In this document: positions 46,001-54,603 of the stretch, one piece after another | Numbering within the stretch: position 1 is the first letter of the stretch | Layout of the letters: each line of letters begins with the position of its first letter | Assembly: GCA_963576475.1 (NCBI GenBank) | Contig: OY754986.1 | Coordinates: forward strand, 10,639,321 to 10,703,320 | Direction of reading: 5' to 3' | DNA: 64,000 nt | Source: Molanna angustata | Taxonomy: Eukaryota > Arthropoda > Insecta > Trichoptera > Molannidae | Notes under the pieces: model-generated | What the model saw: only the letters and a program-made list of their open reading frames with translations | Database searches by the model: none | Told to the model about the DNA's origin: nothing | Translations under genes and position numbers: made by a program

Positions 46001-49000
46001 CCACGAACGTTTTTTATTATTATTATTATTATTAGTTAACAGGCAGGCAGCAATTGCTGATGGGCCAGTATTGTGTGCTTATGTTTGTAATGTGCATCCA
46101 ATCTGTTTTTAAATTGATTGAGTGTTCCAGCACTCACAACCTTATCCGGTAAACTATTCCAGGCATCCACCACCCTGTTGGTCAGGAAGTGTTTCCTTGG
46201 ATTCATGGAAAAGGATGTTTTATTCAGGATGTGAAAACCTACGGATAATTCGCCGTGTGTAGGCACGGTCATCAGTGCTGTATGGACCATTATGGAAGTT
46301 TGTCGACGGACACGTCGGGAATACGGCATGGCAAAACAATCGTATGCACCGAAGCTCTCCCTCGGTGCACCGCGTTTGCGCACGGCACAATATCCATCAG
46401 TGTAGTATGGCAGTCTATGGGAGTTTGTCGATGGCACCGGATGTTTTCACAGCGGACGATAATATTTAATATTTATTATAGAAAATGGATGTAAATCAAG
46501 AGATGTTGATTAGTTTGATTCATGAAAGGCCAGTGATTTGGGACAAAACTCTAGATGAATATAAAAATAAGCCTCCCTTTCTGCTACAATTGGGCATATC
46601 CAAAACCTTATCCTTTTTAGTTCATATTTAACTTTTCTTTACATATAATAAGCAATGATAATTTTTTTATTATTATTACTCATGACACATATTTATAACT
46701 TGGCACACAAAAACCACAAGCCCATACCAATGATACCAAGCCGTTATTTTGAACGGTAGTGTAGTTTTACCATGTCATATATAAGCTATCTACGGCACGG
46801 TTAATAGACCGTGCTGTTAAGAAACAGTGTCGTGGACAAGAGGCCTAACATGAAGAAAAAGAATTGTAGAGGAAATAAATAATTCACCAATATCAGACAG
46901 TAAGATAATCATACTGGAGTTATAGCATTTCGATAATTGGTATCTCGTTCAATAATTTCCCCAGATATTAATGACAACAACTCATAAAACTGTGCTCTAG
47001 AAATACGATAATACAACTGAAAATGTTAATCATCTATTTCATAAATTAAAGTCTTAAAATCTCCAGTTGCTTGCCGAAATTGAATGTGTCTGCTTATCCA
47101 ATATTGGGAAATGGATCTCTTCTTTAAATAATAAGCCATTAGTATTAACCTTCTTTTTCTATGTCGAATGAATTCATCATCAGAATATTCGTTTTTGATC
47201 ATTTTCTTAACTGCCCAGCAACACGTCTGCCTGGTTCGGAAAAATAATATGGACTGCACAACACTGACTTAGCTCTCGCATAGTTTTTGGTGTGACGCAA
47301 CATATTTATAGCTTAGCTGTAGCTAGCTTAGCTTCACTCGCTTAGTTTAGCTTCGGCGTAGCTTAGCTTTTGATCTGCAACTGGCTTAAGACCTGTCATC
47401 GTCTGGTCGAGATCATTTTAAGCGCTTTCTGAAAATTCACAAAATATGCCTTTTTATTGATTTCCTTTATAACAATCCAAATGTGAAACTGATCGCCATC
47501 TATGAGAGTGACTATGAAACTTTTTCTAACACCATCTATTAAGAAATTGGTTCGTAAACAATGAAAGCAATGATCTTTATACTTGAGGCTAAAATGCTCT
47601 CGCTAAAGTATTATATATTATATGCTATCACAAAATGTTTACTTTTTCTGACGTTCGTGTTGACATACAAAACTGAAAGAGGCAGAAATGGCACATGGAT
47701 GTTGGTTCATGAAAGAGTTGAGAAATTGAAGAGTCAGTTTAACAGAGGAACCTGCAATAGATGATATACGTGGCACTCTGTACTCGCTGTTAACTCCGAT
47801 AGGGATACAGTTAGATAACAGGCTGCTGATCAAAAGGTCCTGGGTTCGATTCCAGGAGGAGACAGTTTTTAACTGTGTAGTCAGTTAGGATCTGTTAAAC
47901 AATAAGTATCATAAGTCTCCACTTGTTATTGGGTGCGTGTTAAATTAATATTACATAGAACCTGTTAGTTTTGCCCGAGAAGCAATAAATATATTTTTCC
48001 TATAAATTATGTAAACAAATTTTTTAAAATTGATGTAAGTACATACATGGTGACATATCCAGCAGCCTTCAATGTATTCCATATAATGGGCATATCATCG
48101 TATTTGCCGATGGATGAATTGATTTTAGGAGACCACGGAACCAAGTTTGTGTATCCCCTCTGTCTTCCAGCGAAGCCACTCAGCAGAGCCATCATGTTTG
48201 GATGAGTATTATCGGCCACCTGAAAACGACAAATTAAATCAACTTAGAAAATATCTGGGATGAATTCTCCAAATAACAAAGCTGTATATCACGTATATAT
48301 ATTTACAATTTTAACAAGTACTAGTCCCTACCTGCAGCCCAATGCAGAATGCCCTCCTACCAACTCACGCACTATTTATAATATCCATCTACCTCTTTAA
48401 TACTTTGATATGTCCCTTTCATACAATACCATCTCAATATAATATCACAAATACTGTACAGTAGGGTTGGGTATCCATGACATTAGTAGCAGGGGTCCAC
48501 AGCTACACAGATTAATGTCAAAGATGACATGCCTCTTATATTATAGAAGACAATTCTTCAATTTAACATGCTGAGACCAAACAACACCATTCTTTTTATT
48601 AATTTTGTTAAGTCTTCAAAATGTATGACCAACCAAACATCGTACAATTCTTAAAAATAGAGAGGCTGCGATATGTATAGAAAGAGTGGGTGAAGGAAGA
48701 ATACCAAAAAGGATTCTTCATGCGAAGCTCCGAGTTAGACATACTGTTGGTAGACCCAAACTTCCATGGATGGATGAAGTGCAGAGAAACCTATACTCAA
48801 TTGGCACTATGAACAGGGGGAGTGCATACCAGGATAGAGGGAGATGACTATGAAAGCTGGAGCCCGTTGAAAGCCAAGGCTCACAACGGGCTGTGGATCC
48901 ATTGTTGATTGATTGATAATTCAATTATTGTCCGTTCCATTTAATTCATTTCCATTTAAATTTATTTTATATTTTTTGCAGAGGTAAGATTTTTGGTGTT

Positions 49001-52000
49001 GTAAGATCTAAGAAACACACATTGAAATACAAATAATATTAACATTGCACTTAGTTGAATAAATTAATTCTGTAGAATTTGTCACAAAGTAACAGTTATA
49101 ATAGAAGTTTTTTGACATGCCCCCCAAAAACAATATAATGAGTTTTTAAATTAATGTATAAAATCAATGTTTCTGTAAATAAGTAGATTAGAGAAATATT
49201 TAAAATGTTATCAACTCCGTAGAACGAAAACTATGCAAGCTTACCAACACAAAATACAAAGTTAACAAATTAATAAGTATAATTTTAAAGTTATAATTTT
49301 AATTTATTAGTTAAAATGAGCCACAAAGTAACAGCTGCAAAGCATCAAGACAAAACGAGTTATTAAATGGAATGGATGGGACAAATAAAAGTTGGCCAAA
49401 AGCAGACATCCTGGCTGTGCATCATAAGGGAATTGAACAGAATAGGTCGAGTGGAGGATCTGTTCTGGGCGGCACAGGACAAGGAATTCTTTGTCCCAGT
49501 GATAGCCAAAAGAAAAATAGATGAAAATTTATTTAAAAAAATGCATTGTTTCTTATCTTACAATTTTCTTCTAAGGGGGGTCCATGACTACAAGAAGTTT
49601 AAGTACCACTGCTATGTAGCATGAGTGGCCTGTATGTACAAAATAAATATCAGTATTATGATTTATGCATGGAGACAGACAACAGTACAAATAGAAATAT
49701 TTATTTTTACGATAGGTAGGTTTATTTGTGATGTTTCTTTACTGGCAACAGACAGACGACAAATTTAATTATTAATTCAATTGAATATCTGACAACGACC
49801 GACCAGTCGTAAATGTCACGTCCAATGAATGTTGAATAATTAATTATTTTCTGCTGGGTGACGATGACAAGGCCCTTAGATTTTTTTCTTCTTTAACATG
49901 TCCAGTTATAAATTTAGATATGAAAAACTTTGTGTCGATAAATAGCAATATCATACAGTAGAGCCCCATATTAATCTGAACGATTCCTTCCATAAGCAAC
50001 CAGCATTTTTCAATAGCTCGTATTGCATTGCAGTCAGGATCGTAGGGATAAAACGTTTTCTATGTTATTTTTATGACATTTTTTTTTATCTCAATAGAGA
50101 CGAAGTTAGAATATTATAGGAGAACAAGAAATCGAGGCACCTACAGAACTTACGACCTGCCATCGTCTGGTTCACGTGTTAACATTCACTAATAATACAT
50201 CTGCGAGTGTGGCGCCAGACAGGACAACGTGCACCTACTGTCATGTCCCATGATAGGAGCGACATGCACGCACCAAGACACAGTACATAGATAGCAAACA
50301 CTAGTGGAATCCGAGTGGCCGAATATTGGGGGCTACGAATATGATGGTGTTCCGGACACGGAAAGTAAGTAAGTAATAATGCCTTTTTATTGAGATCCCT
50401 ATCAATCCAATTTTTGAAATTCATCGAAATAATTATATTTGATAATAAGCTGAAAAACACCATTGCCATCTAAGTGACGTAGCAACTTTTTTGTAAGGCC
50501 ATCTATCGAGAAATTGGTTTGTAAACAATGAAAGCATCAGTCCTTATAAATGAGGTGACAATGCTTTCGCATAGATGCCGTTCGTCATCTATGTAAAACG
50601 GCATATATGCGAAATCTACTGGTTTCCAAAAGTTATTTGTTGAAAATTGTAATTTTTTTTTTCTTTAAAATGAATGTATATGTCCTTGTAACAAGTAGAT
50701 ATACATCCTCATACATTCCCTACACTAAGCATAGATGCTTGTGCTATAGGTGAACGAAATAGGTTGTGGCAGGATACGAACTCGCTATCACTGGATCACT
50801 AACCTTGTGCACTAATCTAATCGCTCTGCCACCACCCATCTAATTCAATATTTATTTAAGTAGCGTCTAGCCCCTGAGTTTCTTTTCTGCATTCTTAGGT
50901 TAGGTTTAAGTTTGTGTATAATAATAATAGCGACTAATTGCTTTATAAATTGAATTATAAATTATTATAAATTAAATATATAATATTCTTTTAATTTTTC
51001 GCATTTAATATAAAATTTCACAGCTCATTTGACTTAATACTACGAGATCTCAACCAATCAGAGAGCCAACCGGAAACAGAATGCAAACGGGTAGATTCAG
51101 ATTGTAGACTCTAGTTTTATTTAGGCTACGACTATTTACACGACTCAACCATAGACGAAAACCAAAAATAACCACAGAAAACGCAGATAAATCAAGTTAT
51201 AAAAATATTTACCTTTGTTTATACTTTGTTATAATTGTAGATCTCGATGAAAAAATGATTTATAAAATTAAGTAAATGTATAGTTTAAATACTCGGCGGA
51301 TATTTTGTGGTTGTTCATATTAGTCTCAACTAGCCGGTCGATGGCAGGACAGCGCTGCCGAAACATGTCGCATAGTGACTCAATATATAGTGGTTTAGGG
51401 CAAAATTCACATGCCAAAACGGTTAAGTAAATGTAATAAGATGCCAATATTATTTATTTTTTCTTCAAGTTGGTTTCCATGATGCATTTTTATGACCATT
51501 GAAAAAATGACAAAGGTAAATATTTTTGTATTTTGATTTATCTGCGCTTTCTATGGTTATAAATGACCTAAAAACATTGACGACGTCAGAAAATTTGTCG
51601 TCTAAATAGACACTTTTTGGCGGGAAAATGTTTTTTCCGCCAATTCCAGTCGTAAAAATAGTGGCACCGATTTATTTATCCACCCATATTTCGCTCGTTT
51701 GCGAGAACAACGACATAAGTCAAAAAATCTGATTTTTTAGTTAATAATGCAGAAATGTTGTATTTATAACTCAAAAATCGGATTTTTAGACTTATGTCGT
51801 TGTTCTCGCAAACAAGTGATTTATACAATTCATGTAAAATATAATGTACAATGGCATGTTTATTGCCATAAGGCAATTTTTCCCAATCAACCAAAGCAGT
51901 GTGAGGACATAAATAATGACTAAAAAAAACAAATATACAAAAGATAAACCCATAAAATTATTAAATGTCAAATAACAGCAACAAAGAAAGGAAGGAGATT

Positions 52001-53133
52001 GAGGTTGAGGGAGGAGAGAGAGAGAGAGAGAGTATGTAGGAGTATCAATTAAGAGTAATTAGACAGGTATAACAGCTTTACTCTTTTATTTAATGATTCG
52101 AGTCGTTTTTTTAACAGATTTTTAATTATCTCAATAGAGACAAAGTTGGAATATTTACTGTAGGAGAACTGGGAAATCAAGGCACCTACAGGGCTTACGA
52201 CCTGTCATCGGCTGGTTTACGTGATCACTTTATGCGCTTGCGCAACGTTCACCAATTATGCCTTTTTAATGAGATCCCTATCTCTCAATGGATGGCGTTA
52301 CAACAAAAATAAATAAAAATAATAAGAATGTTGTTCACAATTTCACACATAGATGGCTGTAGTAAAAATTCCTTATTTTCAAGCGAAAAGAATTTCAGTA
52401 TTACAATATATAGAACTTTCAAAATTGAATTGATAGGGATCTCATTAAAAAGGCATAATTGGTGAACGTTACGCAAGTGCATAAAGTGATCACGTAAACC
52501 AGCCGATGACAGGTCGTAAGCCCTGTAGGTGCCTTGATTTCCCAGTTCTCCTACAGTAAATATTCCAACTTCGTCTCTATTGAGATAATTAAAAATCTGT
52601 TAAAAAATATCTTTGACTCCCGACAGGGAAAAAAATCCAATGTTTGCGCATATGCAATAATAAAAAAAAATTTCGATTCGAGTCGTCTTAATATCATCAC
52701 TTAAGATTTTAATTAATGGGTATCGCAAAGGAAAAGGTGGAGTGGAGTATGCGGGAAAAGGGAAATCTTTGATGATGATGATGTACCTTGTTAAGTCCTT
52801 TGAAGACAGTCATTTGAAGTTTATTGACTAGATAATCATACGTCTTTGGCAGGCTCCTAATGAAGTTCCCCCTGGACATGGAGTCGATTGTGAAGATGAG
52901 CAGACTCGGCCTGTGCTGCGGTATCTGGTGGTTGGTGTTGATCCTCTTGGCGTCGAGCGGCATGATGTGAGTGTGTATCATCACATAGATGCTGGAGCCC
53001 TCGTTGGTGCACTTGACTCGGATCACGGGAATCTCGACCAGCATGGGAAACTTGACGGGCATTTCGGGACCATAGTGGACGTTGTAGTCGTTCACCTTGT
53101 CTGATTGTACCAGCTGGTAGACGCACTGTAGAC
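31007..53133 (-). CDS. DUF229 sulfatase-like protein, 3' seven exons (5' end missing)
   Basis: Member of the DUF229 family (alkaline-phosphatase/sulfatase fold, usually secreted or membrane-tethered; substrate unknown). Exons on minus: 52787-53133, 48047-48219, 44235-44535, 43596-43799, 35658-35946, 34491-34694, 31007-31092. All introns are GT-AG and phases agree; 1604 nt give about 533 aa plus TAA. Family hallmarks: [18 protein letters not shown] (fold start with the D-S site), [31 protein letters not shown], the metal-site [24 protein letters not shown], and a cysteine-rich end. The first exon here begins in phase 1, so at least one upstream exon (signal sequence and N-terminal region) lies outside or was missed. 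The 44-35 kb intron carries the nested LTR/LINE. Confidence 0.92.
31238..31279 (-). ncRNA. Hammerhead-ribozyme-like motif, left arm
   Basis: On minus: stem I CCAC with GTGG; core CTGAAGA (fits CUGANGA); stem II GAGAA/TTCTT; GAAAC; two-base loop TA; GTT cleavage triplet. This is the minimal type-I form with a 2-bp stem III seen in Penelope-like elements. Confidence 0.7.
31250..31519 (-). pseudogene. Penelope-like polyprotein, C-terminal end
   Basis: Reads [20 protein letters not shown], then [16 protein letters not shown] and ends [13 protein letters not shown]. The L-ILEI-K...N-Q....SPLL pattern is the region after the GIY-YIG domain in Penelope-like ORFs. Only the last ~90 codons are present; the RT and GIY-YIG core are absent. 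The final codons are the same bases as the hammerhead motif. Confidence 0.75.
31621..31662 (+). ncRNA. Hammerhead-ribozyme-like motif, right arm
   Basis: CCAC (31621-31624) pairs with GTGG (31659-31662); CTGAAGA 31625-31631; stem II GAGAAC (31633-31638) with GTTCTT (31643-31648); GAAA 31649-31652; stem III AC/GT around TA; cleavage expected after T31658. The bases that differ from the left arm fall in or next to the stem II loop. Confidence 0.72.
31855..31910 (-). repeat. SINE family C, tail fragment
   Basis: GAATATGTCCCTGTTAAA and TACATGTACATGC match the 3' part of family C. Confidence 0.55.
31947..32691 (-). mobile_element. hAT element, deleted
   Basis: Begins CAGGGGTGTC (classic hAT end) and ends GACTG; 8-bp duplication AGCTAGAT at 31939-31946 and 32692-32699. 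745 bp. Confidence 0.9.
32130..32640 (-). pseudogene. hAT transposase C-terminal remnant (GTF2IRD2/ZBED-like)
   Basis: On minus it reads [23 protein letters not shown], [39 protein letters not shown] and [10 protein letters not shown]: the hAT C-terminal dimerisation region (MFGS-Y-CE--FS-M). Frameshifts and stops are present, and the N-terminal zinc finger and catalytic core are missing. Confidence 0.85.
32700..33322. other. DUF229 last intron, no identified feature
   Basis: AT-rich; nothing recognised. Confidence 0.4.
33327..34450. mobile_element. piggyBac-like TTAA element, non-coding
   Basis: TTAA at 33323-33326 and 34451-34454; ends CCTTTTCCGTGCTAAGC / complement of CCGTTTCAGTGCTAATC. 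1124 bp without a long ORF. TTAA and a CCnTTTnnGTGC-type end are piggyBac marks. Confidence 0.8.
34491..34694 (-). CDS. DUF229 gene, exon f
   Basis: Acceptor GTTCCAG, donor GTAATT. Reads [20 protein letters not shown] and [18 protein letters not shown], the C-terminal beta domain. Confidence 0.9.
35147..35345 (-). repeat. Dispersed repeat R470, inverted partial copy
   Basis: ATTATCAACTAGTATCATGC and GAAAATTTCATCACAATGTA are the complement of 14745-14830. Confidence 0.7.
35658..35946 (-). CDS. DUF229 gene, exon e
   Basis: Acceptor TTTTTAG, donor GTGAGA. Reads [37 protein letters not shown] and [18 protein letters not shown]. Matches the family's conserved FDIHATL and SLF region. Leaves one base. 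Confidence 0.93.
36769..37322 (+). repeat. 5' LTR
   Basis: Begins TATGGCGCGCGC, ends ACAGGTAAA. TATATAAA at 36809-36816 is a likely TATA box and AATAAA at 36989-36994 a likely poly(A) signal, so U3, R and U5 can be placed in that order. Confidence 0.92.
37324..37341 (+). other. Primer-binding site, tRNA-Trp
   Basis: TGGTGACCCCGACGTGAT, one base after the LTR, is complementary to the 3' end of animal tRNA-Trp (ATCACGTCGGGGTCA plus CCA) as I recall it. Confidence 0.8.
37341..38165 (+). pseudogene. gag, 5' part missing
   Basis: The frame is open directly from the PBS, with no ATG until 37410, and its first residues ([16 protein letters not shown]) are the middle of a normal gag of this group. 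Then [35 protein letters not shown] and [15 protein letters not shown] follow the capsid pattern. The end is basic and Asn-rich ([14 protein letters not shown] runs) with a final C...H......C..C-like cluster. Leader and N-terminal gag codons seem deleted. Describes a non-autonomous copy. Confidence 0.8.
38126..41330 (+). pseudogene. pol (protease, RT, RNase H, integrase) with one frameshift
   Basis: Overlaps gag by 40 nt in the -1 frame, as expected for programmed -1 shifting. Protease site [23 protein letters not shown]; RNase H start [14 protein letters not shown] run of nine T at about 39688 puts the rest one base out of frame (stop at 39707), after which the frame continues through RNase H and integrase: zinc motif HKISHPGAK...CIECQ, catalytic [14 protein letters not shown] and [12 protein letters not shown] (DDE). 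Apart from that shift no stop is seen, so the lesion may be recent or a homopolymer error. Confidence 0.9.
41490..41705 (+). repeat. 69-bp tandem repeat, about 3 copies, LTR element 3' UTR
   Basis: TTGTGTATAAT recurs at 41505, 41574 and 41643; units differ by a few bases. Confidence 0.9.
42038..42050 (+). other. Polypurine tract
   Basis: GGAAAGGGGGTGA, directly before the 3' LTR. Confidence 0.85.
42051..42604 (+). repeat. 3' LTR
   Basis: Same length and, by eye, same sequence as 36769-37322; followed by GATT. Confidence 0.93.
42969..43206. mobile_element. MITE M, copy 1
   Basis: Inverted ends TTCGTTTGCGAGAACAA / TTGTTCTTGCGAACGAGCG plus inner ATCTGATTTTTTAGTTA / TAACTCAAAAATCGGAT. Copy 2 at 51689-51824 lacks most of the centre. 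Confidence 0.87.
43371..43580 (+). mobile_element. Fold-back family FB, left part
   Basis: Modules TTTTTTCCCTGTTGGGAGTC, CAATAGAGACGAAGTTGGGA, TACGACCTGTCATTGGCTGG. Ends just before DUF229 exon d. Confidence 0.75.
43596..43799 (-). CDS. DUF229 gene, exon d (metal-site motif)
   Basis: Acceptor TTTTTAG, donor GTTTGT. Reads [35 protein letters not shown] and [21 protein letters not shown] is the metal-binding signature of the fold. Confidence 0.95.
43920..44155 (-). mobile_element. RNase-H LINE C-terminal fragment
   Basis: On minus [20 protein letters not shown] matches [21 protein letters not shown] at 8210-8270. Decayed; abuts DUF229 exon c region. Confidence 0.75.
44235..44535 (-). CDS. DUF229 gene, exon c
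   Basis: Acceptor TTTCCAG, donor GTGGGT. Reads [33 protein letters not shown], then [20 protein letters not shown], a family signature (FALSFF near the metal site). Confidence 0.93.
44583..44753 (-). mobile_element. SINE family C, copy 2
   Basis: Head on minus GGTCGGTGGCAGAGCGGTTA and GAGTTCGAATCCTGCC; body as in copy 1. Confidence 0.87.
44760..45590. other. DUF229 intron, no identified feature
   Basis: AT-rich with CA-rich short repeats around 45050; nothing coding. Confidence 0.4.
46018..46265 (-). mobile_element. LINE 3' end nested in Harbinger B
   Basis: On minus [40 protein letters not shown] then [19 protein letters not shown]: the last ~75 codons of a CR1/L2-type polyprotein, followed by a TAA/ATA microsatellite tail. 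Confidence 0.85.
46485..46631 (+). pseudogene. MADF-like protein start, Harbinger second ORF remnant
   Basis: From ATG at 46485: [20 protein letters not shown], then KTLDEYKNK and a divergent end. The LI-L(I/V)--RP-(I/L)WD-----Y--K pattern is the first helix pair of the MADF (Adf-1-type) domain; PIF/Harbinger elements encode such a DNA-binding partner. Breaks off after about 30 matching codons. Confidence 0.7.
46900..47259 (-). pseudogene. Harbinger transposase N-terminal remnant
   Basis: On minus: [37 protein letters not shown], then in another frame [19 protein letters not shown] and TNYRNAITP. The R-(Y/F)WV-P...R...G-F..L and F-(M/I)S..QF..LL...TN(W/Y)R-AI-P patterns are those of PIF/Harbinger transposases before the catalytic domain. 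Frameshifted; the DDE core is gone. Confidence 0.75.
47785..47988 (+). mobile_element. SINE family A, copy 4
   Basis: GGGTTCGATTCCAGG (B box), CACTTGTTATTGGGTGCGTG, CCCGAGAAGCAATAAA. Ends close to DUF229 exon b. Confidence 0.8.
48047..48219 (-). CDS. DUF229 gene, exon b
   Basis: Acceptor TTTTCAG, donor GTATGT. Reads [16 protein letters not shown], then [20 protein letters not shown] and [11 protein letters not shown]. Leaves two bases; phase 0 on entry. Confidence 0.92.
48645..48915 (+). mobile_element. LINE C-terminal fragment (same type as 62594-63355)
   Basis: GAGGCTGCGATATGT...AGAAAGAGTGGG, GTTAGACATACTGTTGGTAG, then GGCTCACAACGGGCTGTGG match RLRW-GHV-RM and the KARPGL-stop end of the copy at 62.6 kb. 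Several frame breaks. Confidence 0.7.
48981..49260. mobile_element. MITE K, copy 2 (degraded)
   Basis: GGTAAGATTTTTGGTGTTGT at left; AACTATGCAAGCTTACCAAC at right, as in 25059-25313. Confidence 0.65.
49366..49505 (+). mobile_element. LINE C-terminal fragment
   Basis: [16 protein letters not shown] followed by [18 protein letters not shown], resembling the TSWLRNLR-W-G---LFRAA end of LINE polyproteins. Confidence 0.5.
49520..50075. other. DUF229 intron, no identified feature
   Basis: AT-rich, nothing recognised. Confidence 0.4.
50080..50590 (+). mobile_element. Fold-back family FB, copy with 170-bp insert
   Basis: CAATAGAGACGAAGTTAGAA, TTACGACCTGCCATCGTCTG, then after an insert TGCCTTTTTATTGAGATCCC and GCCATCTATCGAGAAATTGG. 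The insert (about 50202-50371) is flanked by TAATAAT and ends in AAGTAAGTAAG, like a LINE tail. Confidence 0.75.
50668..50842 (-). mobile_element. SINE family C, copy 3
   Basis: GTGAACGAAATAGG, TGGCAGGATACGAACTCGC; head decayed. Confidence 0.8.
51122..51669 (+). mobile_element. MITE E, copy 2 with 142-bp insert
   Basis: Inverted relative to 17344-17743; near-identical except for the insert at 51281-51422 and small changes. Confidence 0.88.
51281..51422 (+). mobile_element. 142-bp insert with hammerhead-like fold
   Basis: Flanked by 13-bp direct repeats TTAAGTAAATGTA (51268-51280, 51423-51435). Centre holds GGCAG...CTGCC-GAAAC-AT-GTC; see findings. Confidence 0.8.
51689..51824. mobile_element. 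MITE M, copy 2
   Basis: CGCTCGTTTGCGAGAACAAC and its complement at the right end; 136 bp palindrome. Confidence 0.87.
52012..52031. repeat. GA microsatellite
   Basis: About ten GA units. Confidence 0.9.
52106..52608. mobile_element. Fold-back family FB, palindromic copy
   Basis: Arms 52106-52282 and 52432-52608 are inverted copies of about 177 bp with a 149-bp spacer. The arms contain the CAATAGAGACAAAGTTGGAA and TACGACCTGTCATCGGCTGG modules; the spacer has the AACATTCTTATTATT module seen at 20711. Confidence 0.92.
52787..53133 (-). CDS. DUF229 gene, internal exon a
   Basis: Acceptor TCAACAG, donor GTACAT. Reads [20 protein letters not shown] through [18 protein letters not shown] to VFKGLNK. 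It needs one base from an upstream exon. It contains the beginning of the alkaline-phosphatase-like fold. Confidence 0.92.
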
Positions 53134-53594
53134 CTGTTGAACAAGAACAGTTATTGAGAAACAGTACAGTACATTTTCCAATGTTTGCAAGTCCGCGTAT
53201 TGCTGCTAAAATTAACTATTGACGTATCAGGCGCACATAGAATACCAAGAGGTAGAATATAATATTTTTATAAGCGGTGTAATGCTAATACATCGATCGC
53301 AAAAATTCATAATATATTATGCAATGTTGTTCGTTCATCGCGACGGAAGAAACACTTGACTGTCTGTAGATGTAAATGGTCGCAGGAGACTGCGTTATTC
53401 CTTACTGTCCACGATGAACAGTGAATGTGTTACCGTGGCACTGTCGGGTGGGAAGCCCTCGCCATGATTGACGGGCCTTCGCGTTTATGGTTGGACTCTT
53501 AGTGGTAGTGGTATGAAATATGCTTGATGGTAGTTATCGTTTTGTCCGACGAGCAGCCGCTCCGGGGATGAAAAGAACTACATAGCTCTAAAGC

Positions 53595-54060
53595 TTTCCC
53601 TATGGACTGCGAAATACTGTTAATGTCCACAATGGACAGAACTAAAAACTCTAAAACGTTCCCAACGGAGTGGGGTAGGTGACTGCGAAATACTGTATAT
53701 GTCCAGAATGGACAGAACAAAGAACTCTAAAACGTTCCCAACGGAGTGGTAAATATTTAAATGTCCAAAATGAACAGAACTTAAAACTCTAAAAAGTTCC
53801 CAACGGAGTGGGTTAGGAGACTGCGAAATACTTTAAATGTCCAAGATGAACAACTTAAAACTCTAAAACGTTCCCAACGGAGTGGGGTAGGAGACTGCGA
53901 AATACTTTAAATGTCCAAGATGAACAGAACTTAAAACTCTAAAACGTTCCCAACGGAGTGGGGTAGGAGACTGCGAAATACTTTAAATGTCCAAGATGAA
54001 CAACTTAAAACTCTAAAACGTTCCCAACGGAGTGGGGTAGGTGACTGCGAAAGTCCTCTC
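53595..54060. repeat. 72-76-bp minisatellite, about 6 copies
   Basis: Unit GACTGCGAAATACTTTAAAT...AACGTTCCCAACGGAGTGGG. Units are 76 or 72 bp (with or without GAAC in ATGAACAGAACTT); one near 53745 is shortened. Confidence 0.93.
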
Positions 54061-54600
54061 ATGTCCACTTGCCACAACATTTGTTACCTGCCACTCGACT
54101 AAACACTTCACTGGTATAAACCAGGCTCAAGTCAATGAAAATTAATAACATTGATGTGGTCGACGAAAAAATGATAATTTGACTGTGGTCAAAATCAACA
54201 TGGGGAAAGCCGGGGTCACCAAAAGCGCGTTGTATTAGTCTGATAAAAATATTTGCGGTCAACTCTTCCCAAGTGATTAAACTAGTAAAAATAATTATAA
54301 TATCACAGGAAAATATAGCGATAAAGTATTGTATCAGAAATTTATTATTAAAAAATATGAAATCATCTCTTAAGGTTGCGCAAATTATATATACATAATA
54401 AAATACATATTACAAATGTGTATTGGGGGCGGGTATTGAGGGGGGGGCGTGAGCTTTTGGATACATCAGTTTTTTGGTATGTCAGCTATTGGTGTCAAAG
54501 AAGACTAAAAACATATTTGATTAAATTTGTATTATTTTCTATTAGAATGACTCAAAATAATATGAAAGATATGGCTGAAACCCTTGAATATTATATCGAT
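54061..54600. other. No identified feature
   Basis: A 67-codon minus-strand frame at 54059-54262 has no family I know and no good splice context for a DUF229 exon. Confidence 0.35.
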
Positions 54601-54603
54601 GTA

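Larger units (their letters stand above)
45991..46845 (+). mobile_element. PIF/Harbinger element B, nested in A
   Basis: TIRs GGCCTCTTGTCCACGA / TCGTGGACAAGAGGCC (perfect 16 bp), 3-bp duplication TAA (45988-45990, 46846-46848). Confidence 0.9.
45720..47386 (-). mobile_element. PIF/Harbinger element A
   Basis: TIRs AGCCGGTTGCAGACC / complement of AGCCAGTTGCAGATC, 3-bp duplication TAA (45717-45719, 47387-47389). Carries a transposase remnant and hosts element B. Confidence 0.88.
45640..47600 (+). mobile_element. Fold-back family FB copy split by a Harbinger element
   Basis: Left part 45640-45719 (AATAGAGACGAAG, GGCACCTACAGGACTTA) and right part 47387-47600 (GACCTGTCATCGTCTGG, TATGCCTTTTTATTGA, CGCCATCTATGAGAG). 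Other FB copies read CTTACGACCTG here, which shows the empty site. Confidence 0.82.

Noticed and set aside
52709..53095. Start codon of a DUF229 protein at the ATG near 53095
   Set aside because: The frame continues upstream to a good acceptor (53134) and includes conserved LQCVYQL; it is an internal exon.
54059..54262. 5' exon of the DUF229 gene
   Set aside because: The 67 residues lack the Cys-rich N-terminal pattern of the family and no donor with the needed phase is convincing.
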